Assembly: GCA_949316235.1 (NCBI GenBank)
Contig: OX438757.1
Span: 20,273,505 to 20,337,504, forward strand
Reading direction: 5' to 3'
DNA: 64,000 nucleotides
Source of the DNA: Oegoconia quadripuncta
Taxonomy: Eukaryota; Arthropoda; Insecta; Lepidoptera; Autostichidae
Shown here: positions 41,663 to 52,855 of the stretch, in pieces
How the letters are laid out: each line of letters starts with the position of its first letter
Numbering within the stretch: the first letter of the stretch is position 1
Made by a program: the position numbers and the translations under genes
Notes under the pieces: model-generated
Database searches by the model: none
Seen by the model: the letters and a program-made list of their open reading frames with translations, nothing else
Told to the model about the DNA's origin: nothing

Positions 41663-41925
41663 TGTACGACCTGTTTGGTGTAGTGGTTAGAAACTCTGAT
41701 CGCTATACCTAAAGATCGTGGGTTCGAATCCCGCTAGGGGCATATGTTTGTATGATGAATACAGACCTGGTTCCCGAGTTATGGAAGTTTTTCATTTATA
41801 TATGTACATATATATTTTCAAAAAAAATGAATTTGTGTAGTTCATCAACCATCTGGTATCCATAATACAAACCTAGTTGCTTAGTGTGGCACTAGATGGC
41901 GCTATGTGTATGTGCAAAGATATTT
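41663..41925 (+). mobile_element. SINE-A copy, full length
   Basis: GTTTGGTGTAGTGGTTAGAA, GGGTTCGAATCCCGCTAGGG and CTAGATGGCGCTATGTGTAT are all present. Confidence 0.9.
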
Positions 41926-41929
41926 AGTT

Positions 41930-42058
41930 ATAAAAAAAAATTGAGAGTTGTTAGCGATAAGGCCGCCTTTTGTGCGATTAATGATGTACACTGTATTCTT
42001 CATGTAGCTTTTGTTAATTGTGCAATAAAGAGTATTTGAATTGAATTGAATTGAATTT
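41930..42058 (+). mobile_element. LINE-G-type 3' tail
   Basis: 42005-42058 repeats the LINE-G end (TTTGTTAATTGTGCAATAAA, GAGTATTTGAATTGAATTG). 41940-42000 has GATAAGGCCGCCTTTTGTGC, a common LINE 3' UTR phrase. Confidence 0.7.
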
Positions 42059-42397
42059 GAGAGCTTAATATCGGTTAAAAAATAATTGATATACGTACTT
42101 ATTGCCCAAAGCTGGACTCGTACTTCTCCGGCCTTTATTGCATTAATGATAGGACTAATATTCCTATACATCTGAAGATAATTGAAATGATTGTACAGTG
42201 TATGTTGAACCGTGAGCCTGGTGTGTCTGATGGAGCGGCTGTCAGCTCTCCCGGCGGCTGTCTCCAGCACGTGTGCTGCGATGTACTATACTCCGGATAT
42301 TAGACGAATTGCCACAGTGCAGCTGAAGTAACACCCAAAAGCAATTTCCCGATTTGCAGTTGCAGCACCAAATACAGGATGAAATTTAATTCGTGTA
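42059..42397. other. Unassigned DNA
   Basis: I see no gene or family. Confidence 0.4.
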
Positions 42398-42725
42398 ATT
42401 CCTGTTTCCTGGTGACTCCACTACAGGGGGTGTACTTCCTAACGAAAATGACATCTTTGACTTTTTCTTTTGCAGTTTGCTGTGTCAATTATAACCCAAT
42501 CGTCATTATTTTACTTTCGTTGTATATAGTTGGACATCACAAGTTAATACGGAACCCAAGGAACGTCTGAAGTTATGCAAATAAAGGATTCTTACCAAAA
42601 AAAAAGTCGCAAGTTACGGCCGTCCGAAGCTATTTTCGTTAGAGAGTAGACCGTGATTACGAACAACTTTCAACTAGAAACCATAGCCGAAATTAGCCGA
42701 AAATTGTTGGACTTCCATATTAAAT
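42398..42725 (-). mobile_element. TIR-d copy, decayed
   Basis: CCTGGTGACTCCACTACAGG at 42410-42429 and GTGATTACGAACAACTTTCA, AAAATTGTTGGACTTCCATA at 42651-42720 match the ends of the copy at 63058-63670 in the opposite orientation. Confidence 0.6.
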
Positions 42726-42864
42726 ACGAAACATACAAATGGTCGAAATGAGAACCTCCTTCATTTTGAAGTCGGTTAAAAAGAAGTTTCCCATTTGACA
42801 ACCGATAGGTGTAGTTGATACTGACCATCTGCAGCAGAAGAACAGATAAGCAAAATCCCGGAAT

Positions 42865-42920
42865 TGAGCCTGTCTGCGAAACCAAAGGTTGCGGGTTCGA
42901 ATCCCGCTAGAAGAATTTGA
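42865..42920 (+). mobile_element. SINE-B head scrap
   Basis: GCCTGTCTGCGAAACCAAAG, GTTGCGGGTTCGAATCCCGC. The B box is perfect, but there is no body. Confidence 0.6.
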
Positions 42921-43729
42921 ACCTTTTGTCTATTACAGTTTTCTGGTGTCAGCATCTCCATACTATATTGTTTTAGTTTCTAACTATCTTATCTATCTTA
43001 TCTTATCCAATTCCAATTTAGTGTTATGGCTGCATCGTTGTGCACGACGATGCTGCCAATGTCAGGGTTGAAGTTCACAATGCTAAAGTTGACGAAGTTA
43101 AGCTTCACTAGTTTGTGTAGCTGGAGAAAGGACAAACAGAACAACACCATATAACCACCACCACAACACATAATTAAGATAATAGACGATAAACTCAAAG
43201 AAGTAGACATGATAGATAAATTATAATATAACGTTGTTAACTTTTATAAATTTAGCTAGTACATATACAAGATGGGAGTGAACTTGAGTTAATAAGTAGT
43301 TAACATTTATATAGGACGGGGCATATTTTTGGGGAGAAGGTCATACTCGTAAACTTATCTTATCTCTTGCCGGCATTATCTAAACTTTTCAATCAAAATT
43401 ATAATCTACACACACGACTTGTCAACGTACATCACTATAAAGTTGCAGCCCTTAACACAGACTATAAATTATTAATAGTTTGAAATTGGAATTGAAACAA
43501 CAAAGTAGAAGCGGTTGTCGATCGTTAAAGGGAGACCGACCACAGGATTTGAATATTTAGATGCGGTAGTTTAGAACACCGGGAAACAAACAGTGATAAC
43601 ACAACGGGAGCCATGTTGACTAAAATAAATGATATATATTTTTAACCTCCTTTTTTTCAACTCCTGCCACAAATTAAAATATTTCGTAAGTTATAAGAAT
43701 AACATTTGAAATCGTCATGTCATGCAATT
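42921..43729. other. Unassigned DNA
   Basis: I see no gene or family. Confidence 0.4.
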
Positions 43730-44150
43730 TTCGCTCATTCACAATGCAGGCTCCCCAGAGAAGAAACTCAGGGTTGTTCGTTTTTACTTAAGTAAGTATT
43801 TTTACAATTTATGATTCGACAATGAAATTTAGAAGTAGACTTATAAACTGAAGAAACAAGAGAAATAAGATATAGGCTTAGATTCGGTTGCCTTCTCCGA
43901 GAGGAGTGAATTATAATGAAAAAAAAAAGATATAAAATTTTGATAGAAGTCTTTTTTGACATTTTGGCGTTCCAAATTTAAATGTCATTATTATCCAAGG
44001 GAAATTTCCTACAACTTTAGCTCCCTTGGGCTATAATAACTTACTTCAAATTGAGAATACTTGACATATAATACGTACTCCAGATTTATTTAAATGCAAA
44101 TTTTGAATGTCTTCCGAAACCTTACTATAAAAGCGTCATATCTAAGGGTT
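43730..44150 (-). mobile_element. Diverged Jockey-like LINE remnant
   Basis: 43745-43785 (CAGGCTCCCCAGAGAAGAAA, CTCAGGGTTG) and 44090-44145 (ATGCAAATTTTGAATGTC, AAACCTTACTATAAAAGCG) resemble the 12.57-13.13 kb element in reverse. Confidence 0.5.
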
Positions 44151-44434
44151 TAACTCTACGACAGAGCCTGTTTGCTTTGAGTGTATCCGGGAAATGCGGA
44201 AAGAGCAGTTAGTCTAACGATTTGATGGCAGCGAACTCCAATAACTAAATTGGTATACAACACAAATAGATCTTAATTAGACGAGAGGCACCAGCGGGGG
44301 GAGGGGCGGAGGGGCGGAGGGGCGGGGGCCGGCACGTATCCAACGGATCGAGAGCCCTGAAGCTCTTCCAACTTGTAAATTAGATCAAACACTTGTTTTG
44401 TCTGAACCCAACATTCAACGGTATATTGTAAGGA
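44151..44434. other. Unassigned; G-rich at 44290-44335
   Basis: (GGAGGGGC)n-like tract CAGCGGGGGGAGGGGCGGAG; could form a quadruplex, not tested. Confidence 0.45.
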
Positions 44435-44703
44435 TACATACACCACCGTTATCCCAAATGGGGTGGTCAGAGACATCCCAAACGTTAGTGTTTGGATGTT
44501 CCAAACATTAAGAGATCAAAGCTTGGAACGACATCCACATTTCATATTAGACATATACAGAAGAGTACACGAGACAGGGGGTGAGTCCATCGCCGTTCAT
44601 ATCTGTGATGATGTTTTTGGTGGAAAGTCCCTTAGTCGCCTTTTACGACATCCACAGGAAGTGACGGGTTGGTGCTTGTTGGAAACCACACAGCACTTGT
44701 AAG
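44435..44703 (+). mobile_element. Rep-o dispersed repeat
   Basis: CCACCGTTATCCCAAATGGG, TTTTTGGTGGAAAGTCCCTT, AGTCGCCTTTTACGACATCC. The two halves recur separately at 59185-59262 and 60000-60110. I take it for a LINE 3' UTR. Confidence 0.55.
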
Positions 44704-44715
44704 GATATATTTATG

Positions 44716-44876
44716 ATTTATTTTTTTATGCACAATGGGTAAGCACTTCACCAATCACCTCAATCACGCTTGATGTTAAGAAAAGATGAGGCCTGAGGTG
44801 GAAGCGTGCTCACCCGGAAACCCCATCTTATTTGGGAGACTAGCTATCTTATCTCTAACAACCGGACACAACTTAT
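44716..44876 (-). mobile_element. SINE-C 3' half
   Basis: TTTTTTTATGCACAATGGGT, TGATGTTAAGAAAAGATGAG, GAAACCCCATCTTATTTGGG. Confidence 0.78.
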
Positions 44877-45239
44877 TATTATTATATTATTATAGACGAG
44901 CAGCATTACTGCTGGCATGTCTATGTCACAGTGTTGGAAGAGTTCACATTGTAACAAGTCAGATATTTCTGACCTGTTTATAACTGTTCTTTGTTTTATT
45001 AAAATCATATTTCATTTTTCATTCTACTGGCGTGCGTCTGAGATACATGTGTGAGAGGCAGGGGAGGTGATGAGGGAGGGGAGCCTTAACCCACTTTAAT
45101 AGTTTAATCTCCAACACAAGTCTGCGGCGTGTAGTTGGAAGGCTAAGTCGCTCCGTGGCACTCGAGAATCCCTAAAGATTATGGACTTTAAATGTGGTGA
45201 GGTGTCCTAAATGAATATTTTATTGTTGCTGTAATGTAG
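44877..45239. other. Unassigned DNA
   Basis: (TTA)n at 44875-44893. I see no gene or family. Confidence 0.4.
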
Positions 45240-45790
45240 TATCGATCGATTCGTGTAGTGGTTAGTGACGCTGTCTGCGAAACCAACGGTTGCGGGGTCG
45301 TGTCCGCGAGGGGTGAATGTTTGTGTGATGATTACGAACATTTATTCCCGAGTCATAGATCTATCTAACTAATATAATAAATGCGAAAGTTTGCATGTTT
45401 GATTGAAATAATCAATCAATCAATCAAGTACACTTTATTGCACAAAAATTCTACAATGCACTCCATAAATATAGCTTCAAAAAAATAATAATAATTGTAC
45501 CACCAGGCGCTCTTATCGCTATTATTAATTTCTACCAGACACCGTTGGGTAGAGAAAAAAGTAGAACGGGATAAAAGCAAGTAGGTTATTTCTTTGTTTG
45601 TTTCTCAATAGTTCTCAATAGATAAAGTGAGTAGTTCCCGCGGGATAAACAAATTTCCGCGATAAAAATATTCCATGCAGGTGAAGGCGAAGGCGAAGCG
45701 AAGTTTATATAAATATTTACGTATGTGTATTTGTTATCTAATATCCATAGTACAAGGTGCTTAGTTTGGGACTAGATGATTGGTATTTAT
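45240..45790 (+). mobile_element. SINE-B copy split by a Helitron-like element
   Basis: 5' piece 45240-45360 (TTCGTGTAGTGGTTAGTGAC, TTGTGTGATGATTACGAACA, CCCGAGTCATAGAT). 3' piece 45705-45790 (TTATATAAATATTTACGTAT, CTTAGTTTGGGACTAGATGA). Confidence 0.78.
45361..45704 (+). mobile_element. Helitron-like element inside SINE-B
   Basis: TAATATAATAAATGCGAAAG to AGTTCCCGCGGGATAAACAA, ATTCCATGCAGGTGAAGGCG. The usual CCGCGGGCGGAAAGCTAGT end is replaced by (GAAGGC)n. A LINE end with AATCAATCAATCAATCAAG at 45409-45427 is nested inside. Confidence 0.7.
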
Positions 45791-45870
45791 TTATTATATA
45801 ATTTTTTTGCATTTCTCTGGCTTCACTCCCATTTGTAGAGTGGGGCAAACGATTAGGGGTCCGTACATCC

Positions 45871-45903
45871 GAATCAAAGTCAAAAATGCTTTATTTTATA
45901 GGT
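45871..45903 (-). mobile_element. LINE-J 3' terminus, first piece
   Basis: GAATCAAAGTCAAAAATGCT, TTATTTTATAGG. It resumes at 46133 after SINE-C. Confidence 0.82.
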
Positions 45904-46132
45904 TTTTTTTATTCACAACGGGTTAGCACTTGACCTCAATCACACCTAATGTTAAGTGAAGATGAGATCAAAGGTGGTAGCGTACTAACCCCATCTTATT
46001 TGGGGAACTGGCTATCTTATCTCTGACAACCGGAACATAACAATGCTATTATCATTGCAGTTTGGCGGCAGATTTCGATAAGATGGTGATACCTAGCCAG
46101 ACGAACATTTAAAATGCCCTACCACCAACCAA
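45904..46132 (-). mobile_element. SINE-C inserted in LINE-J, 6-bp duplication
   Basis: T-run, ATTCACAACGGGTTAGCACT to CCCTACCACCAACCAA; 5' truncated, without tRNA head. ATAGGT at 45898-45903 recurs at 46133-46138. Confidence 0.86.
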
Positions 46133-46370
46133 ATAGGTACACAGGGTACACTTAAAATAGTAAATTTAACATTTTTTAAGCTACTGCTTGTTTAAAATGC
46201 ATTTGCCCCTGAGAAGAACAAGCAAGAAACTCGGCGGGTTGCTATTTTAAAAACAGATTTTTACCACTACGTTTTAATATTTCATTATTAATTGTGAAAT
46301 AGCCTGGCATGGGAACGATCTGGTTATGTCCAGGAATCCTCCATGATGGTCTTTATGTTAACCAATGGAG
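46133..46370 (-). mobile_element. LINE-J 3' UTR, second piece
   Basis: ATAGGTACACAGGGTACACT, GAAGAACAAGCAAGAAACTC, ATTGTGAAATAGCCTGGCAT. Confidence 0.82.
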
Positions 46371-46819
46371 AATTATATGTGATAATCATGGATGGGGTAT
46401 TAAAATAAATAAAGAATTAATAGCTTATTTTTAAAATTAGTGTTAATGTAGAACTTATATTCCAGACAGTTGTAAATTACAACCGATATACATAAAGTCA
46501 AACAGGCAGTAATCTATTAAGTACTAGTAAGGGTTAACTCGGTTGATAGTTGGGTAGGTGGTGTCCGTAAGTGTAGGCCCGCGGCATCGACTGCGGTTAG
46601 CGGCTGACAGTTGGGCCTGTAGTTAACCTAATGAGATCTGATCTACGACAACTGCCTCCGGGAGCGAGGTTACACGGGGCCGGGGCCGCAAGGGTCGAGA
46701 AGTACCTAATGAACTACCCGAGAATCTCGCTACACTATATGCAGGTCTTTATTCACACACACGCATAACTTTTTTACCAGATATTTATACCTAAAATTAT
46801 ACGGAGCATATCCGTTTTA
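46371..46819. other. Unassigned DNA
   Basis: 46530-46740 is GC-richer. I see no gene or family. Confidence 0.4.
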
Positions 46820-47165
46820 TCCCTTGATGTATCCCACCTTATTTGTTCTCGGGATGACGGGATATAATAAACTGGAAGTTAGAAGGGAACCAGCGATGGC
46901 ATTGCACTCGTGGAAGGATTTTCGTGGTAAAATTTGTAATCCGACAATTCTACAGCTATTAAAATTGTGCGTACCTGATGAGTATATAGATATCGACTAT
47001 TTAAAGTACCAAGAGGCAATACTAATCTTTTAAATAAAGGGCCAATGACACGAGCACTACTCACACTCAATGAGATAGCAGACAGAACAGATAATTCGAT
47101 TCGGATATACAACGAACTAACTAAATTTAAAGCAGATACATCCTTTTCTAACACTATTAACATGA
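46820..47165 (+). pseudogene. LINE ORF2 C-terminal fragment (another family)
   Basis: Reads KLEVRREPAMALHSWKDFRG, KICNPTILQLLKLCVPDEYI, then in another frame PMTRALLTLNEIADRTDNS. This order matches the C-terminal domain that I know from some Jockey/CR1-type lepidopteran LINEs. A frameshift lies near 47030. Confidence 0.62.
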
Positions 47166-47759
47166 AAGGGACGACTATAAATTAAGGCCTGTCAAATTAA
47201 GTTAAGAGCTGTCAAAACAAGTCGCTCCATAGTATTTTAATTGGCAACCCTATAGTCCAGTAAGGATACAAAGGACGTATTTTTTTGGACATACCTTCCT
47301 TCACCTTCAATGTAGTATGAGGCAATTTCAAAAAGTCGCGTTATTTGTACTATGTTATTTAGTATAGGTAGATATCGTTGGTATACATCATTGTCATTAG
47401 TTAACTATCGCCTTGGGAGTAATCTGTAATGATAGTTATATACTTGGTAAATAAATAAAATAAACTTCACTATTCAATGCACGCTCTTAATCAAATACAC
47501 ACACGCACACCCCAAACAATAACACCCCTCATGCACATACATAAAAACATCTATTTTCTAAGCTAACATATAAAAGGTTTGTTTTCAATGTAACATAGAA
47601 GCTATGGAAGAGCGGGCCTTCCTGGCACAAGTACCTATATTGTATGGAGATCCCAACCTTAATCTATAGTTTATAAACTATTAACTACTACTAACCTTTT
47701 TATTTATTTTTATTAAAAATCCCTGGCTGAGTAGTTACTACCAACTTCAAGTAAAGATA
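47166..47759. other. Unassigned DNA
   Basis: I see no gene or family. Confidence 0.4.
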
Positions 47760-48059
47760 TCTATAAATATATAAAGGAAGAAACTGAATGACTGACTGAC
47801 TGACTGACTGACATATCAACGCACAGGCCAAACCGCTGGGTCTAGAGTTTCCAAATTTGGCACGTAGGTTCCTTACGAGGTCTAGGGGAGCACTAAGAAA
47901 GGATTTTTCAAAATTCACCCTTTAAGGGGGTGAAACAGGGGTGGGAAGTTTGTATGAAGAAACAGTATAACTTGGGCATTTCGACTATTTTCGACTCGAA
48001 ACTTCGCAAGAGTACTCCTAGGAACAAATAAGCTAATACGTGTTTTGAGATTTTTCGAA

Positions 48060-48760
48060 AAACAACCCCCTGGGTTGTGAAATGGAGGTTAAAACCATAA
48101 AATCGATATTGGTGTCGTTATTTAGTTTTTTTGGGATGTTGATTATGAAAATGACATTTATTTTAAGCCAACCCTCTAGGGGTGAGATAGGGGTGGGGGA
48201 TGATACCAAAAAAGTCTATATTGATGTCATTATTTAGGTTTTTTGGGACGTTGATTACGAAAATGCTATTTGTTTTGAAGCTAACCCCTTGGGGTTAGAG
48301 AATGAGATAAGGGTGAGTTGAGATTTTTCGAAAAACAGCCCCCTGGGGTGTGAAATGGGGGTTGAAACCATAAAATCGATATTGGTGTCGTTATTTAGGT
48401 TTTATGGGATGTTGATTATGAAAATGACATTTATTTTAAGTTAACCCTCTAGGGTTGAGATAGGGGTGGGGGTTGCTACCAAAAAAGTCAATATTGGACA
48501 ACCCCCTGGGGTGTGAAATGGGGGTTAAAACCATATAATCGATAATGGTGTCGTTATTTAGTTTTTTGGGATGTTGATTATGAAAATGACATTTATTTTA
48601 AGCCAACCCTCTAGGGGTGAGATAGGGGTGGGGGATGATACCAAAAAAGTCTATATTGGTGTCGTTATTTAGGTTTTTTGGGACGTTGATTGCGAAAATG
48701 ACATTTATTTTGAAGCTAACCCCTTACGGGTTGCGATAGTGGTAGGGGTTGAAATCACAA
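48060..48760 (+). repeat. ~150-bp internal repeats
   Basis: The block AACCCCCTGGGGTGTGAAAT, GGGGGTTAAAACCATA, GGTGTCGTTATTTAGGTTTT, CCCTCTAGGGGTGAGATAGG occurs about four times in tandem with variants, and again at 49530-49900. Confidence 0.85.
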
Positions 48761-48767
48761 ATTCAAA

Positions 48768-49290
48768 TTGGTGTCGAAGTCGAAGAGTCAAAGTCGAAGA
48801 GTCAATGTCGAAGATTCAAATTCGAAAATCAAAGTCGAAGGCTCAAATTCGAAGGCTCAAAGACGAAGGCTCAAATTCGAAGGCTGAAAGTCGAAGGCTA
48901 AAAGTCGAAGACTCAAAGTCGAAGGCTAAAAGTCGAAGACTCAAAGTCGAAAGCTCAAAGTCGAAAGCTCAAAGTCGAAGGCTCAAAATCGAAGGCTCAA
49001 AGACGAAGGCTCAAAGTCGAAGGCTCAAAGTCGAAGACTCAAAGTCGAAAACTCAAAGTCGAAAAGTAAAATTCATAGTCAAAGTCATAGTCAAAGTCAT
49101 AGTCATAGGCAAAGTCATAGTCAAAGTCATAGTCGAAGTCATAGTCAAAGTCATAGTCAATGTCAAAGTCATAATCAAAGTCATAGTAAAAGTCATAGTC
49201 AAAGTCAAAGTCGTAGTCAATGTCATAGTCGAAGTCATAGTCAAAGTCATAGTCAAAGTTTTAGTCAAAGTCATAGTCATAGTCAAAGGG
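48768..49290 (+). repeat. 14-bp minisatellite then AGTCAA/AGTCAT repeat
   Basis: 48768-49065 repeats TCAAAGTCGAAGGC (14 bp). 49065-49290 repeats AGTCAT and AGTCAA hexamers. Because 14 is not a multiple of 3 and the unit has no stop, one frame stays open and reads a 14-residue period (SKSKAQSRRLKVEG); the hexamers read KVIV on plus and MTLT on minus. Confidence 0.9.
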
Positions 49291-49949
49291 GTGAATAGAG
49301 TTTCCAAATTTGGCACGTAGGTTCCTTACGAGGTCTAGGGGAGCACTTAGAAAGGATTTTTCAAAATTCACCCTTTAAGGGGGTGAAACAGGGGTGGGAA
49401 GTTTGTATGAAGAAACAGTATAACTTAGACATTTCGACTATTTTCGACTCGAAACTTCGCAAGAGTACTCCTAGGAACAAATAAGCTAATACGTGTTTTG
49501 AGATTTTTCGAAAAACAACCCCCTGGGTTGTGAAATGGGGGTTAAAACCATAAAATCGATATCGGTGTCGTTATTTAGGATTTATGGGATGTTTATTATG
49601 AAAATTACATTTATTTTAATTTAACCCTTTAGGGTTGAGATAGGGGTGGGGGTTGCTACCAAAAAAGTCTATATTGGACAATCTCCTGGGGTGTGAAATG
49701 GGGGCTAAAACCATATAATCGATAATGGTGTCGTTAGTTAGATTTTATGGGATGTTGATTATGAATATGACATATATTTTAAGTTAACCCTCTAGGGTTG
49801 AGATAGGGGTGGGGGTTGATACCAAAAAAGTCTATATTGGTGTCGTTATTTAGGTTTTTTGGGACGTTGATTGCGAAAATGACATTTATTTTGAAGCTAA
49901 CCCCTTACGGGTTGCGATAGTGGTAGGGGTTGAAATCACAATTCAAATT

Positions 49950-50248
49950 GGTGTCGAAGTCGAAGAGTTAGAGTCGAAGAGTCAATGTCGAAGATTCAAA
50001 TTCGAAATTCAAAGTCGAAGGCTCAAAGTCGAAGGCTCAAAGTCGAAGGCTCAAATTCGAAGGCTCAAAGTCGAAGGCTCAAAGTCGAAGGCTCAAAGTC
50101 GAAGGCTCAAAGTCGAAGACTCAAAGTCGAAGGCTCAAAGTCAAAGGCTCAAAGTCGAAGGCTCAAAGTCGAAGGCTAAAGTCGAAGACTCAAAGTCGAA
50201 AGCTCAAAGTCGAAGGCTCAAAATCATAGTCAAAGTCATAGTCAAAGG
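49950..50248 (+). repeat. 14-bp minisatellite, second array
   Basis: Same TCAAAGTCGAAGGC unit, about 20 copies, more homogeneous than the first array, then a short AGTCAT/AGTCAA stretch. Confidence 0.9.
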
Positions 50249-50618
50249 GGTGAATAGAGTTTCCAAATTTGGCACGTAGGTTCCTTACGAAGTCTAGGGG
50301 AGCACTAAGAAAGGATTTTTCAAAATTCACCCTTTAAGGGGGTGAAACAGGGGTGGGGAAGTTTGTATGAAGAAACAGTATAACTTGGACATTTCGACTA
50401 TTTTCGACTAAGAGTACTCCTAGGAACAAATAAGCTAATACGTGTTTTGAGATTTTTCGAAAAACAACCCCCTGGGTTGTGAAATGGGGGTTAAAACCAT
50501 AAAATCGATATCGATAAACTCTACATGGTAATATTTCTGCTGAATGTATTCCCGTGGGAAAGTAATAAAGTGTTGATTCATGTAGTCTACGCGGACGAAG
50601 TCGCGGGCAGCTGCTAGT

Positions 50619-50944
50619 ATGATATAATTTATTAACCCCGACGAAAAACGTCAGGTGTTATGTGTTTGAGGGCATTGAGTGCTGGCTGACTGGCTGGCTG
50701 TACTCGATTCAAACAGAACACGGATCACCCCACCAAGTTATTTATTGAGAGAAACCCTAGTACAAGGGCCTTATAACTAAAAAACTATTGACATTTCAAG
50801 ACAATCTCAATGATTAACATGAGTTAAATCTGGAAATCAATGTGCCAAAAAAAAGGATCCGTCAGTTCATCAGTCAGTCAGTTAGTTTAAAATTTCGAAT
50901 TTGTACTCCAATAACCCAAGTCCACCAATGAGTATTTTCTTTTT
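50619..50944. other. Unassigned DNA
   Basis: 50632-50690 resembles the unnamed repeat with CCGACGAAAAACGTCAGGTG (compare 29030). The rest is unassigned. Confidence 0.4.
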
Positions 50945-51270
50945 TAATTTTTTTTATGCTCGACCGGATTCGCGTTTGACCACAATCTCACCTGATGGAA
51001 AGTGACGATGTAGTCGAAGATGAAGCACGCTATTCCAGTAAATGCCTATTCACTCTGCTCTTGAAGATCCCAAGGTTGTAGGATTCAGGAAAGACTCACG
51101 CCGGAAGGGTGTTCCATGCCTTGGCTGTTCGGATGAAGAATCAATCAATCAAATCAATACGGGTGGAATCCCTCCCCACGCCTAGTGGTCCGAAGATGGA
51201 ATGGTAACACTCCCTGAAATGCATCCTATAAAAAACTGAGAGACAGGTGACTTTGCGAGTATCAGGTCAG
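50945..51270 (-). mobile_element. LINE-E 3' end
   Basis: T-run, ATGCTCGACCGGATTCGCGT, TCTCACCTGATGGAAAGTGA, CTCTGCTCTTGAAGATCCCA, then GGTGGAATCCCTCCCCACGC and CTGAAATGCATCCTATAAAA (reverse of the LINE-E ORF end). An (AATC)n stretch at 51141-51157 interrupts it. Confidence 0.75.
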
Positions 51271-51644
51271 AAGAACGACACCGATACAGAGGTATCCCAA
51301 ACATATATCTCTACACTGTACTAACATAATGAACATGATGCCTTGTCATATAAGCCCTGTATCAGGAGATCTGAACGGTGTTTACAGCTGTTAGTATACA
51401 GAGGGTGCTCGAGTGTGCATCATTCCTTCGCCGGCGTCGATCAGATGCCGCGCATTCCTACATGGGGGGAGCGGGCTGAGGGGGGAGGGGGGCATTGTGT
51501 CACAACTTATATGTCGCAGACAGATGGGTAAATTAGCCATTTGAATGCCTATTCGTATCATGATCGCTCCTCAATATTATCCAAAGGAACTAGCTTAATA
51601 CACCCAAAAATGATAAAATTGTATTAGTTGACAACAATGATCCT
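51271..51644. other. Unassigned DNA
   Basis: G-rich tract GGGGGGAGCGGGCTGAGGGG at 51464-51483. I see no gene. Confidence 0.4.
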
Positions 51645-51800
51645 GTGGGTTTCCTGCCCGGTTCTTTTCCCACATAGATGATTTCCCTTTCCGAAGCGGT
51701 AGTAGCTTGGCCATACGAATGACAGAGAAATGCAATAAGCCCGTTTATTTTTTTCCAGCAAATTTAAATTGACATTCAACAAATGATATCATGTATCATG
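51645..51800 (-). mobile_element. Rep-q dispersed repeat
   Basis: Reverse of the 19285-19460 copy: TTCCCACATAGATGATTTCC, CTTTCCGAAGCGGTAGTAGC, TTGACATTCAACAAATGATA. Confidence 0.6.
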
Positions 51801-52599
51801 ATTCACATAACGTAAAACAATGTAAAAAGACATTAAAGAAGTACTTTATAGATGGAAATATGTAGGAAGTGCCTTTCCAACAAATTTTATTTCGATAGCG
51901 AGACACATGTCTACTTGCTTTCGTATATCATCTTATGTATGTATGTATGTAGATATTTTAAGCTGTCTTTTGTAATAATTAATAATGTGGCGGGTCAGTG
52001 ACCTCATTCGCACTACACACAAACCTTTACAGGTTTTCGTAGGCGTCTTATAGTGAAGATTGTTCAAATAATGTTCTATGGATAAATAAATAAAAAAAAA
52101 AATGTATCTTACGTTGAAATAAATGCTTGAAGTTTGAAGACATCATACACATACGTAGGTATATGTACACAGGTTGCTAAAATAAATTTCTATCAATATT
52201 TCATCATCATATCAGCTACGGGACATCCGCTGATGAACATAAGTCTCCCCCATAGAATTCCAGAGCGACCTTCATCAGGTCCTCTACGCTGCACCTGCTC
52301 AAATGTTTTGCAGTGGCGTGAGGGTACGCCACTGCGGGAGGGTGGATTGAATCTAACAAAATTTTGCATTTTTTAAGTATAATATTTGGCAAACGGATCC
52401 CTCAATCGAAAAACTGTTCACGATAACTTGTAATATTTTTGTAATACCTATTAAAACATAAAAAAATCATCACAAATACGTCCAGGCAAAGATTGGACAC
52501 ACACACACACACACATCGTTATCATATCAATCACATAACACCCGTAGTATTTCATCGGGGGTGAAAAATTAACTATCTAAGAACATAATAACATTAAAA
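51801..52599. other. Unassigned DNA
   Basis: (TATG)n at 51932-51947 and (CA)n at 52499-52515. 52195-52340 contains GACATCCGCTGATGAACATA, a short phrase of an unnamed repeat. I see no gene. Confidence 0.4.
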
Positions 52600-52855
52600 A
52601 TTTTTTTTATATGAGAGGGCGGCAAACGAGCATGCGTGTCACCTGATGGAAAGCAATCACCGCCGCCCATGGACACCCGCAACACCAAAAGGGTCACAGA
52701 TGCGTTGCCGGCCTTTGAGTAAGGTGTTATTCTGGAGAGAGACTGGGAGATTGGGCCCCCGGCGCCCTCGCTCACCGGACGAAGCGCAGTGGCACAATGC
52801 CACTACTCAGACGTCGGTCTTCTGCGTCTTCTTTTTAAAGGAGGACTAAATTCCG
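52600..52855 (-). mobile_element. LINE-V 3' end
   Basis: T-run, ATGAGAGGGCGGCAAACGAG, GTGTCACCTGATGGAAAGCA, ACCGCCGCCCATGGACACCC, GATGCGTTGCCGGCCTTTGA. This is a 3' end I associate with common lepidopteran LINEs. On the minus strand it reads [20 protein letters not shown]. Confidence 0.7.

Larger units (their letters stand above)
47760..50618 (+). mobile_element. Helitron-like element expanded by internal tandem repeats
   Basis: Starts with (GACT)n (47788-47811) and CATATCAACGCACAGGCC; ends GTAGTCTACGCGGACGAAGT, CGCGGGCAGCTGCTAGT. These outer parts are what I expect of a short lepidopteran non-autonomous Helitron-like element. Inside, a module starting AGAGTTTCCAAATTTGGCAC occurs three times (about 47845, 49298, 50256), separated by two minisatellites. 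There is no Rep/helicase coding sequence. Confidence 0.72.

Noticed and set aside
48739..49320. 193-codon Ser/Lys/Val-rich frame
   Set aside because: It is open only because the 14-bp and 6-bp repeat units lack stop codons; an equally open frame exists on the other strand.
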